Source of the DNA: Promethearchaeota archaeon
GTDB lineage: Archaea > Asgardarchaeota > Lokiarchaeia > Sigyniarchaeales > SOKP01
Direction: 5' to 3'
DNA length: 64,000 nucleotides
Assembly (NCBI GenBank): GCA_030606485.1
Contig: JAUWGH010000001.1
Coordinates: forward strand, 248,001 to 312,000
Made by a program: the position numbers and the translations under genes. Shown here piece by piece: positions 44,919 through 52,512 of this stretch. Every line of letters begins with the position of its first letter. Within the stretch, counting starts at the first letter, position 1. Under the pieces are notes generated by a model. That model had not been told where the DNA came from. It searched no databases and worked only from the letters and a program-made list of their open reading frames with translations.

Positions 44919-45074
44919 GCAAATCGCACTAAATTTCTGAGTTCGGAAAGGGATCAGGTTTTTCCAACATCCTATGACCGTTAACGAATTAACAGTTTAC
45001 AGTTTCCCAATAATCGCAATATCAGTACTATCTGTAACGATATGTTGTTTAACTTCCAGTCTAGTGCGAAGTGC
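44919..45074 (-). rRNA. circularly permuted 5S rRNA
   Basis: Minus-strand order: terminal stem CGCACTAGA (45068-45060); 3' half of 5S with AAGTTAAACAAC, helix V TTACAG (45037-45032), loop E AGTACTG, helix IV and GGGAA, helix V' CTGTAA (45002-44997), helix I' CTGTTAA (44995-44989); tetraloop TTCG (44988-44985); then the 5' half: helix I TTAACGG (44984-44978), TCATA, helix II GGATGTTG (44972-44965, pairing CAACATATC 45047-45039 with one bulge), helix III CTGA/TCAG and loop C TCCCTTTCCGAAC; finally TTTAGTGCG (44933-44925) closing the terminal stem. Native 5' and 3' ends are fused and the new ends lie in loop B. The native content is about 116 nt, normal for 5S. T-rich DNA (44906-44917) follows. 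Confidence 0.85.
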
Positions 45075-45242
45075 TATAAATTAATAATAAACCCTTTTAT
45101 TTTAATTTTACTTTTTACATACTATTTTCAATCTAATTGTAATATTCCAGCGTTTATTATGAAAATTTTCCTTAAAACTCTTATTTTAGTTGATTTACTT
45201 TTAGAAAATTTAAATAGTTTTGAAAATAATCTTAAAATATCG

Positions 45243-45782
45243 ATGCCTAGTAAAATAATTGTATTTTTCAAACGTGTTGGGCGCAACTGGTTTCTAATTT
45301 TTATAATAGCCGTGATTTTCGTTTTTTTTATCGAACAGATATTAGCAATTTGGTTAGTGGGTATTGCACTAGTTCTATATTTGTTATCGTTTCTTCCTAA
45401 TATCTTCTTCAAGAGATCCTTAAAAGGAAAAATGATGGAATATTATATGATTGAAGAAGATACAATTGCTCATAAAATGAAAAAACCATTGAGAAAAATT
45501 AGAGAAACGTTATTTAAATTATCTCAAAAACAACGCAAAAAAACCTATCTAATTGTATATTTAGATAATAGATATATTTATTTTCACGAAGAAACTGTTA
45601 ATAAGTTTAATGAACTTTATAAAAAAGGATTTGGTGAGAAGGAAATTCTCGAGGGTATGAAAAAATACGATTTACAAACCAAATCGGAGGTCAAATATAT
45701 CTTGAATACTCTTAAGAAACATAATCGGCTACCAGAAAGAGAGATCTCTGTAAAAGAGTATAGAGATAAGGATAGATATTAA
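45243..45782 (+). CDS. two-helix membrane protein with a long cytoplasmic tail
   Basis: I choose ATG 45243 (MPSKIIVFFKRVGRNWF), about 30 bp behind the TATA-like tttaaata; upstream in-frame starts would overlap the 5S gene. About 179 residues: two membrane helices (residues about 17-60), then a basic cytoplasmic part (KGKMMEYYMIEEDTIAHKMK) and a C-terminal helical domain with GFGEKEILEGMKKYDLQTK resembling a small winged or helical repeat unit. No family recognised. Confidence 0.65.
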   Translation: MPSKIIVFFKRVGRNWFLIFIIAVIFVFFIEQILAIWLVGIALVLYLLSFLPNIFFKRSLKGKMMEYYMIEEDTIAHKMKKPLRKIRETLFKLSQKQRKKTYLIVYLDNRYIYFHEETVNKFNELYKKGFGEKEILEGMKKYDLQTKSEVKYILNTLKKHNRLPEREISVKEYRDKDRY

Positions 45783-46022
45783 TATCTTCGAATTACTTAA
45801 TTCAATCCTATTTTTTGATTAATAAATGAATCTTAAAAAAAAAGAATTGATAGTATAAGTTCTTCAAATCCCAATTTTAAAAATAAAAAGTTTTATTTTT
45901 CTTAAATTAATTTATTTTATTAATAAGAATTACTAAATACAATTAATAATCATATTTTATCTAATAAATCACATAAATAACTCATAATTTTCGGTGGAAA
46001 AAAAATACCTAAAAAGTTCATT

Positions 46023-46532
46023 ATGAAAATCTTGACTGCCGGAGAGGGCGGAGTAGGAAAAACAACACTTTTACGCCGTTTTGTTGAAGGACAATTCTTC
46101 TCAGAGACTAAAATGACTATTGGGGTTGAATTTTTCCTGAAATCTATTGTTTTAGGAGACAATGAGATTACACTTCAACTCTGGGATTTTGGTGGGCAAG
46201 AACGTTTTAGGTTTTTACTTGGAAGTTATGTTTTAGGGGCTAAAGGAGCATTTCTAATGTTTGATCTTACAAGAATAGCAACATTAGAAAAACTTGAACA
46301 ATGGGTTCAAATTGTGCGCCAAAACGACCCTAATTTACCTGTTTTATTTCTTGGGACTAAAATTGATTTAATAGAAGATATAAATGTGAATGATGACTTT
46401 GCTTTATCATATCTCGAACCCTTAAATTTATTTGATTATCTCAAGATATCATCAAAAACTGGTGAAAATGTTGAGGAATCCTTTAAACGCTTAACTCAAG
46501 AAATATTAGAACGTCAAGGTATTCAAATATAA
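46023..46532 (+). CDS. Ras-superfamily small GTPase (Rab/Arf-like)
   Basis: A 169-residue GTPase: G1 GEGGVGKTT (residues 7-15), G2 Thr in KMTIGVEF, G3 LWDFGGQERF, G4 GTKIDL (Thr in place of the usual Asn) and G5 ISSKTGENVEE. The end lacks a prenylation or palmitoylation motif, so membrane association would need a partner. Expanded sets of such GTPases are a hallmark of Asgard archaea. The next gene starts directly at the stop codon, an operon with a PIN-domain protein. Confidence 0.93.
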   Translation: MKILTAGEGGVGKTTLLRRFVEGQFFSETKMTIGVEFFLKSIVLGDNEITLQLWDFGGQERFRFLLGSYVLGAKGAFLMFDLTRIATLEKLEQWVQIVRQNDPNLPVLFLGTKIDLIEDINVNDDFALSYLEPLNLFDYLKISSKTGENVEESFKRLTQEILERQGIQI

Positions 46533-46985
46533 ATGTTTTCTTATTTTAATGATTTAAAAGATCATCAGCTTATCATTTTGGATGCGAATTTTATATTAAT
46601 CCCATCTCAGTTTGGGATCGATTATTTTGAAGAAATTAGAGAGATCATCCCGGGGAAATTGGCTTATATAGTTTTTAAATCCACTTTAGATGAATTAAAT
46701 TGGAAAAAAATAAGGGAAAATAAAAAAATCAAATATCGGAAACAGTTAGAATTAGGCTTACAAATTTTAACATCTCATAAATTCTATGAGATCCCAATAG
46801 AGAGGGAAAATAATGAAACCGTGGATGATTTTTTGATTAAAGCATGTCAAAAATTATTAAATAATAATTTCAAAGTTCATTTGGCAACAAATGATTCCAG
46901 ACTTCGGTCAAGGGCAATGAAATTGGGAATAAGTGTTATATATCTAAGACAAAAAAAGAAAATTGTTTCTGATCGATTCGATTAG
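46533..46985 (+). CDS. PIN-domain protein, Fcf1/Utp24-like
   Basis: A 150-residue PIN protein with acidic residues in IILDANFILIP, FKSTLDELNW, ETVDDFLIKACQK and LATNDSRLRSRAM. The order DANF...LDEL...DD...TND and the size match the archaeal relatives of the rRNA-processing nucleases Fcf1/Utp24, which in many archaea lie beside aIF2-gamma. Here the partner gene is a small GTPase, whose stop abuts this ATG. A role in 18S/16S-type rRNA maturation is inferred. Confidence 0.78.
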   Translation: MFSYFNDLKDHQLIILDANFILIPSQFGIDYFEEIREIIPGKLAYIVFKSTLDELNWKKIRENKKIKYRKQLELGLQILTSHKFYEIPIERENNETVDDFLIKACQKLLNNNFKVHLATNDSRLRSRAMKLGISVIYLRQKKKIVSDRFD

Positions 46986-47051
46986 AAAACTTTATTAAAT
47001 TTTGATTAGCTATAATTTAAATATCTTTTATTTAAATTTTAGTTGATTACG

Positions 47052-48275
47052 ATGGAAAATCTAAATTTTTTTAACTTTCTCTTTAGATCACCTCGTATTA
47101 TCTTTGGAAGAGGAAAAATTTCAATATTGGGTGAGCAAGCGCGTATTCTTTACGGAAAGGATAAAAATAAAAAATTAAATGCATTTTTAGTTACTGGAAA
47201 AAGTTCTCTTAAGAAATCCGGTAATTTAAATAGAATATTAAATAATTTAGACATGGCCAATGTTCCGGTTTTTATTTATGATGAGATTGAAGGAGAACCA
47301 ACTACATTAGTAATAAATCGAGGGAAAGAACTTGCAATTGAAAATAAAACAGATGTTGTTATTGGCATAGGTGGAGGGAGTGTTATAGATTCTGCTAAAG
47401 GTATCTCTGGTTTAGTTACTAATGGTGGAATAGTACAAGATTATCACGCTGGTAAAAGAAGTTTTGATAAACCAGGTCTTCCTTTCATTGTTGCTCCAAC
47501 CACATCCGGTACTGGTTCTGAAGTATCTAATAATGCAGTGATCATTGACCCTGCTCGAGGAATTAAACAAAGCATTCGTGGAGATAAAATGATGGCGCAT
47601 ATTGTAATATTAGATCCTGAATTAGTTCTTTCATGTCCAAAAAAATATACGGCATTTTCTGGTGCTGATGCGTTAGTTCAATCAATAGAGGCGTTTGTAT
47701 CAAAATCATCTAATTATCTCTCAGATATTTTTGCAATTGAATCAATAAAATTATTACTTCCAGCTCTTCCTAAAGTAGTAAATGACCTCTTAAATATTGA
47801 ACTGAGAGAAAAGATGATGTTAGGAAGTTTCCTTGATGGATTAGCATTTGCAACCTCAAAACTTGGGGCAGTCCATGGGTTCGCTCATCCAATTGGAGTG
47901 AAACATAAAATCAATCATGGCCTTATATGCGGTTTATTATTACCCTATGTAATGAAATACAACGCAGAATTAGTATATGTCCAAAAAAAATATGCTTATA
48001 TTGCGGATATTGCAGTTCAGAGCAATATTGTTACTGAGATTAATCTGAAAATAAGAGATTGCCCAGATAGTATAAACGATAAAGCTGTGTGGATAATCGA
48101 ACTCATTAAAAAGATTTTTGAACATTGTGAAATCCCTCTGCATTTAAAAGATATTGGAATTACCGAAGAGGATATTGATGATATCGTTAAGGATACGAAA
48201 GGTTCATCTTTAAATAATAATCCTCGAGACACTGATAAACAAAGTCTAAAGCAAATTCTTTTGAATGCATTATAA
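47052..48275 (+). CDS. iron-containing alcohol dehydrogenase
   Basis: About 407 residues from ATG 47052 (TTG 47043 is possible). NAD-binding VVIGIGGGSVIDSAKG, the block PFIVAPTTSGTGSEVSNNAV and iron-ligand region AVHGFAHPIGVKHKINHGL (His residues) are diagnostic of group III alcohol dehydrogenases. Short-chain alcohols or butanol/1,3-propanediol-type substrates are usual; the physiological one here is unknown. Confidence 0.93.
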   Translation: MENLNFFNFLFRSPRIIFGRGKISILGEQARILYGKDKNKKLNAFLVTGKSSLKKSGNLNRILNNLDMANVPVFIYDEIEGEPTTLVINRGKELAIENKTDVVIGIGGGSVIDSAKGISGLVTNGGIVQDYHAGKRSFDKPGLPFIVAPTTSGTGSEVSNNAVIIDPARGIKQSIRGDKMMAHIVILDPELVLSCPKKYTAFSGADALVQSIEAFVSKSSNYLSDIFAIESIKLLLPALPKVVNDLLNIELREKMMLGSFLDGLAFATSKLGAVHGFAHPIGVKHKINHGLICGLLLPYVMKYNAELVYVQKKYAYIADIAVQSNIVTEINLKIRDCPDSINDKAVWIIELIKKIFEHCEIPLHLKDIGITEEDIDDIVKDTKGSSLNNNPRDTDKQSLKQILLNAL

Positions 48276-48347
48276 TGTTAAATAAAATAAATACGTAAAT
48301 TATTATAAACAAAATTAAGATAAATAAAATAATTGGAGGCAAAATAA

Positions 48348-48683
48348 ATGAAAGTAGTAAAAGAGTCTGATTTCGAATATCGTGGTGGAGATTCTGGTGT
48401 GAAGTATCTTTTTAGGGGCCCTAGTATTGATTGGGGGGTGATTCTTCTTAAACCTGGAGAATATATGGGAGATAAACCCCACGGGCACAACTTTTTAGAT
48501 GAAACCTTCTTTTTTATTCAAGGAGATGGTGTAATGATCGTTGACGATAAGGAAATCGCTGCACCAGAAGGCTCAGCTTTCTTGATTGAACCAAAGGAAA
48601 TGCATAATATACGAAATGATTCTGACAAACCGATAAAAATAATCTTTATCAAAGGAGAATATAAACCGGATGATAAAATATAG
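48348..48683 (+). CDS. cupin-fold protein
   Basis: A 111-residue single cupin. Motif 1 is GDKPHGHNFLDETFFFIQGDG (two His, Glu in the first part) and motif 2 is PKEMHNIRNDS, giving a usual mononuclear metal site. An aattggaggca ribosome-binding site stands before the ATG. The function (isomerase, dioxygenase or sensor) is open. Confidence 0.9.
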   Translation: MKVVKESDFEYRGGDSGVKYLFRGPSIDWGVILLKPGEYMGDKPHGHNFLDETFFFIQGDGVMIVDDKEIAAPEGSAFLIEPKEMHNIRNDSDKPIKIIFIKGEYKPDDKI

Positions 48684-48786
48684 TTTTTATTTAATTTTAT
48701 TTAAGAAATTTCTAAAAATCTTAACAGAAAAAAATTTAAACTTAATTATAATTAAAGAAATATAATATTAGATTTGGTTAAAAGAT

Positions 48787-49146
48787 TTGACAAAGAAAAA
48801 GCACAAAGAAGCCCAACAAGCCCAGACCTTTAGAATTAAATTTCCTCGCCGTAAAGATGGAGAAATGTTTGCCAGAATTGTTGAGATCCTCGGAAATGAA
48901 CGTATGCGCGTATTTTGTGAAGATAAAGTTTATCGACTTGGTCGTGTTCGTGGTAAAATTAAAAAAAGAGTGTGGATGCGTCAAGGGGATTTAGTATTAA
49001 TTTCAAGTTGGGACTGGGAAACTCAAACAGCTGGAAAATTGGGAAAATGTGAAATATTTTGGCGGTATAGAGCTAATGAGATTGCTTGGCTTGAACGCAA
49101 TAGAAAAGTACCTGAGATACTTGATATTAATAACATTCCATTATAG
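48787..49146 (+). CDS. translation initiation factor aIF1A
   Basis: A 119-residue OB-fold protein starting at TTG 48787. Basic N-tail TKKKHKEAQ, then RRKDGEMFARIVEILGNERM, VYRLGRVRGKIKKRVWMRQG and DLVLISSWDWE are the eIF1A core. It binds the A-site of the small subunit during initiation, together with aIF2 (38813-40264). A C-terminal extension IAWLERNRKVPEILD replaces the eukaryotic acidic tail. Confidence 0.94.
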   Translation: MTKKKHKEAQQAQTFRIKFPRRKDGEMFARIVEILGNERMRVFCEDKVYRLGRVRGKIKKRVWMRQGDLVLISSWDWETQTAGKLGKCEIFWRYRANEIAWLERNRKVPEILDINNIPL

Positions 49147-49368
49147 AATTAGTTAGAATAATATATCTTTAACGTACAAATCTCAAACAATTTTTACAAA
49201 AATTTTATATTTCATAATAGATTAATAATATTTGTCTTTTTCTAGAAATTTAATCTAACATTTTAATAACTCCTAAAATCAATTAGATCTTTTAGAAAAG
49301 TGTGATTATGAAAGAATGCTTAAATAATAAAATTTATATTATTAATAAAAAGAGAGTAAAAAAAAAAT

Positions 49369-50100
49369 ATGGCAGATAAGGAAAGAGTGGAAGAAGATGA
49401 AGCAGAGACTATCGATTTAGATATGACTATAAAGGAAACTGATATAGATACAACCATTTTCGCTGTTCGCACAACACTCAATCAAGAAAGTAATATTTTG
49501 AAGCAAATTTTTTATCGATTTAAAATACTATCTCCATTACCTGACATAAAAGGAATGCTTGTGACTCCACTTTTACCTGGGTTTATATTCATTGAAGCTA
49601 CTCAAAAAACAGAGGTTCAAAGAGCCATTCAAGGTATTCAACATATAAAAGGAAGAATCGTGGGACAGATCAAATTAAAGGAAATAAATCATGTGCTAGT
49701 ACCTCGTTCTGTCACTGAATATCTCGAGGAAGGTGATAAAGTAGAAATTATCAGTGGTGTTTTTACAGGTCGTCGTGCTGTTATTATGCGAATGCCTCAT
49801 GACACTTCAGCAAGTGAAGAAGTTGTTGTTAGACTGCTTCAAGAAGAATCTGATATAACGATAAAAATACATGGTGATTATTTAAAATTAGTTGAGAAAG
49901 CTAAGAGAGTGAAAGAACCAATTCCACAAATTAAAGCAGAATTGGAACCTACAACTGATTTAGAAAAAACTATCTCTTTTGAGGATGAATATGAACTGGA
50001 GGAAATTGGTATAACCAAAGTAGCTGAAGTGACTGAAAAAAGTGAAGACTGGGAAGAAGAAGAGGAAGAAGAAGATGAATGGTCAAAATTCGAATTTTAA
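49369..50100 (+). CDS. spt5: transcription elongation factor Spt5 with acidic tails
   Basis: A 243-residue protein, longer than the roughly 150 residues of most archaeal Spt5. The NGN domain (residues about 27-115: IFAVRTTLNQESNIL, GFIFIEATQKTEVQ) and a KOW domain (EGDKVEIISGVFTGRRAVIM) are complete. Extra parts are an acidic N-tail (KERVEEDEAETIDLD) and a C-terminal extension with EDWEEEEEEEDEW. The NGN domain closes the RNA polymerase clamp with Spt4. The acidic tails recall eukaryotic Spt5, whose N-terminus is acidic. Confidence 0.92.
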   Translation: MADKERVEEDEAETIDLDMTIKETDIDTTIFAVRTTLNQESNILKQIFYRFKILSPLPDIKGMLVTPLLPGFIFIEATQKTEVQRAIQGIQHIKGRIVGQIKLKEINHVLVPRSVTEYLEEGDKVEIISGVFTGRRAVIMRMPHDTSASEEVVVRLLQEESDITIKIHGDYLKLVEKAKRVKEPIPQIKAELEPTTDLEKTISFEDEYELEEIGITKVAEVTEKSEDWEEEEEEEDEWSKFEF

Positions 50101-50195
50101 CATAGGAGTAAAATTTAAAATAATCAAAATCATGATAATATTCTTGGTGAAATAATATAATAAAAACTATTTTCATTTTAAGATCTAGTGGAGAA

Positions 50196-50897
50196 TTGAT
50201 ATATTACAAGATATATGAAGATATTTTTAACCTTAAACTCACTAGTAGCTTTCTTTCAGCAATCTACGCCTTTTTGAAGCATAGTCTAAAAACTATAGAT
50301 CTTAACCAAATAGAAATGGGAAATTATCGATTTATTTTTGAAATTGAAAAAACTGAGAATATGGAACTCTTATTTGTGATTTTAGCTGAGAGGAGTGATA
50401 ATTTATTACAACTCAGGGCAAATTTACTCTCGATTAAAAAAAAATTTATTCAGCAATTTTATGATCAATTAATTGATTTTAATGGCGATATAACAGATTT
50501 TTTTGCTTTTGAATCCATAGTAAAGGAAATAATGGAAAATAGCAAAAAGATTCTTGATGATTTAGCTTTTCATAAAATTGAACAAATTTTTAAAGATCTA
50601 CAAAAATTCTCGTCATTTGTAATCGATTGTGCCCTTTTAACTCAGAACGGTGGAATTATAAAATCTTCGCTTGAAAAAAAGATATTCTCTGAGATAATAA
50701 GAATGCTTGAAGCAAGGCACATTACGGGAAAAGATGAACTTAATGAACTAATTACTCTGGAGGATTTTGGAATTTTATCTATAAATGCTGTAAATAGGCA
50801 AATGATTAGTGTAATTCAATTCAAGAGAGAGTGTCCATTTGAAACAGCACTTATAATCTCGAAAAAATTTTCGAAAAGAATCCAAATGTCCCTTTAA
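50196..50897 (+). CDS. unknown protein, possibly longin/roadblock-like
   Basis: A 233-residue soluble protein starting at TTG 50196 behind agtgga. The first 110 residues alternate strands and amphipathic helices like a longin-type fold (YYKIYEDIFNLKLTSSFLSA, MELLFVILAERSDNLLQLRA). The second half (SSFVIDCALLTQNGGIIKSS, EARHITGKDELNELITLEDF) has the look of a roadblock/LC7 unit. Neither is certain by eye. In Asgard genomes such domains accompany small GTPases. The following gene seems functionally linked. Confidence 0.6.
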   Translation: MIYYKIYEDIFNLKLTSSFLSAIYAFLKHSLKTIDLNQIEMGNYRFIFEIEKTENMELLFVILAERSDNLLQLRANLLSIKKKFIQQFYDQLIDFNGDITDFFAFESIVKEIMENSKKILDDLAFHKIEQIFKDLQKFSSFVIDCALLTQNGGIIKSSLEKKIFSEIIRMLEARHITGKDELNELITLEDFGILSINAVNRQMISVIQFKRECPFETALIISKKFSKRIQMSL

Positions 50898-50946
50898 AAA
50901 TACTTTTTTTAAAATTATTAAATTTAAAACCGTAAGGTGAAATAAT

Positions 50947-52200
50947 ATGGTTGAATTAAATTTTCTTGGTGTCTTTAAAAAAACCACCTTTAATAATGAG
51001 GAACCTCCGCTATTTGAATTGCGGGATTTAACCATCTTTAAATATCCTCAAAAAATTAATTATCATAAAATCATAAAAGAATTTGACATATCTCCTTATT
51101 TCATAGAAGAAAAAACTCCCAAAGATATAACAGATAAAAAAAAAGAAGAAAAAACAACAGATGCTGCAATTAATAAAATTGAAAAATTTTTGAAATTTGA
51201 TTTTAATCAGGATAAAACCACTGATGAAAAGATTAATGAAATAGAAGCGGAAAAAAGTATAATTGATTTTCAATATCAAAATCAATTAGAATATCCTGGC
51301 TTAAAGCTTATTTTCACATACATCTTTGGAACTTCCTTCTTTATTGTTTTAATTTCTAATTTTATAGATGATAACATTAAAGATAGACTGAAAAAATGTC
51401 TTACAGAAATCGAATCAAAATATTCGCCAAAATCTACGGAAAGCCTCGAAAGGAATGACATTTTTGATCATTTTCTAAACATATTTCTTGAATATTTTGC
51501 TGAACGAGTTATTTTAAATTTCTTAGTTCCCGATCTTACTTCAGAATTAGCATTTTATGAAAATAAAAATAAAGAAATTAGTGAATTAATAGAATCTGCA
51601 ACAAGTGAAGAAGAGATTAATCTTATTTCCAATATAACGGGATTAGAAAGTGTAGAAAGTATTGTAACAAAACATTCCTTAGAGTTATCAGTATTTAAAA
51701 AACAAATATTCAAATTATGGATTGCAAATAAAATCTATCTAAGATTTAATCCTCTTAAATCAGATGATTTCCTCATTACTAGTAGAGGGAAAGAGTATCT
51801 CGTAGCCGGCAGAAAAAATGAACAAGCGTTAACTGAAGAGTTTAAGGATAAAAAGATAATTGGTTTATTAACTAGGTTTGATAAACCAAATTCATTACAA
51901 AAAATTTTGGCAAAATCGAATTTAAACGAGTACTCAGCTCGTCTATATATGAGATTTCTTATAAATAAAAACCTGGTGGATTGGGTGGAATATTGCCCAA
52001 AAATTGAGCCAGTTACCGAAGAAGAAATTCCATTACTATTAATGAAAGGATTTGAAGAAGAAGACTTGGACTTTTTGCACCATCTAGAAAAACATTTTGA
52101 TGGGAACTGCTCTCTGCATTACTTATCTTCTCTAACTGAACAAAGTCCCCAGAAAATAAAGCAACTACTCAATCTATTAGAAAAAAAGATTAAACATTAA
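50947..52200 (+). CDS. unknown multidomain protein with longin-like middle and winged-helix-like end
   Basis: A 417-residue protein. Residues 60-105 are a Lys/Glu-rich linker. The region about 110-205 (PGLKLIFTYIFGTSFFIVLI then DNIKDRLKKCLTEIE) resembles the middle of the neighbouring protein 50196-50897. From about 275 on there are helix-turn-helix style repeats (NSLQKILAKSNLNEYSARLY, NCSLHYLSSLTEQSPQKIKQ) typical of winged-helix units. No known family recognised. Spacing of 49 bp and an aaggtga ribosome-binding site point to one operon with the preceding gene. Confidence 0.6.
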   Translation: MVELNFLGVFKKTTFNNEEPPLFELRDLTIFKYPQKINYHKIIKEFDISPYFIEEKTPKDITDKKKEEKTTDAAINKIEKFLKFDFNQDKTTDEKINEIEAEKSIIDFQYQNQLEYPGLKLIFTYIFGTSFFIVLISNFIDDNIKDRLKKCLTEIESKYSPKSTESLERNDIFDHFLNIFLEYFAERVILNFLVPDLTSELAFYENKNKEISELIESATSEEEINLISNITGLESVESIVTKHSLELSVFKKQIFKLWIANKIYLRFNPLKSDDFLITSRGKEYLVAGRKNEQALTEEFKDKKIIGLLTRFDKPNSLQKILAKSNLNEYSARLYMRFLINKNLVDWVEYCPKIEPVTEEEIPLLLMKGFEEEDLDFLHHLEKHFDGNCSLHYLSSLTEQSPQKIKQLLNLLEKKIKH

Positions 52201-52366
52201 TTACTATTACAAAAATCAATAATCATTTCTATTAATTGACGATTAATTTCTTTTTTTAACAAAAAATGGTTTTAATGAAAAAAAATTTAGAAAAATTATA
52301 AATTTTAAAAGATAAATTTGATGTTAATTGCTATTTGAAATGTTTTTTTTCCATAATTGAAAATAA

Positions 52367-52405
52367 TTCTCAGAGACTAAAGTAATTCCTCTATATTTCT
52401 GAGAA
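52367..52405. promoter_or_regulatory. inverted repeat in the upstream region of acyl-CoA dehydrogenase 1
   Basis: TTCTCAGA (52367-52374) and TCTGAGAA (52398-52405) form a perfect 8-bp inverted repeat directly before the TATA-like attatatatt. The same element, slightly weakened, stands in the copied upstream region of the second gene (54085-54123). Location before the TATA box suits an operator rather than an RNA leader. The rest of 52201-52500 shows no gene. Confidence 0.5.
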
Positions 52406-52512
52406 AAACATTATATATTAATTACAATTACAAAAAATGAATATAAATTTTATAAAATTCAATTCTAACAATATAAAAAATTAAAGAGATAATTAAAAGA
52501 GTGATAATAAAA

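Noticed and set aside
45042-45242. Longer start of the two-helix membrane protein
   Set aside because: It would overlap the 5S RNA gene; the TATA box and hydrophobic profile fit ATG 45243 better.
52367-52512. Riboswitch in the acyl-CoA dehydrogenase leaders
   Set aside because: The inverted repeat lies before the TATA-like box and so is probably not transcribed; an operator is more likely.
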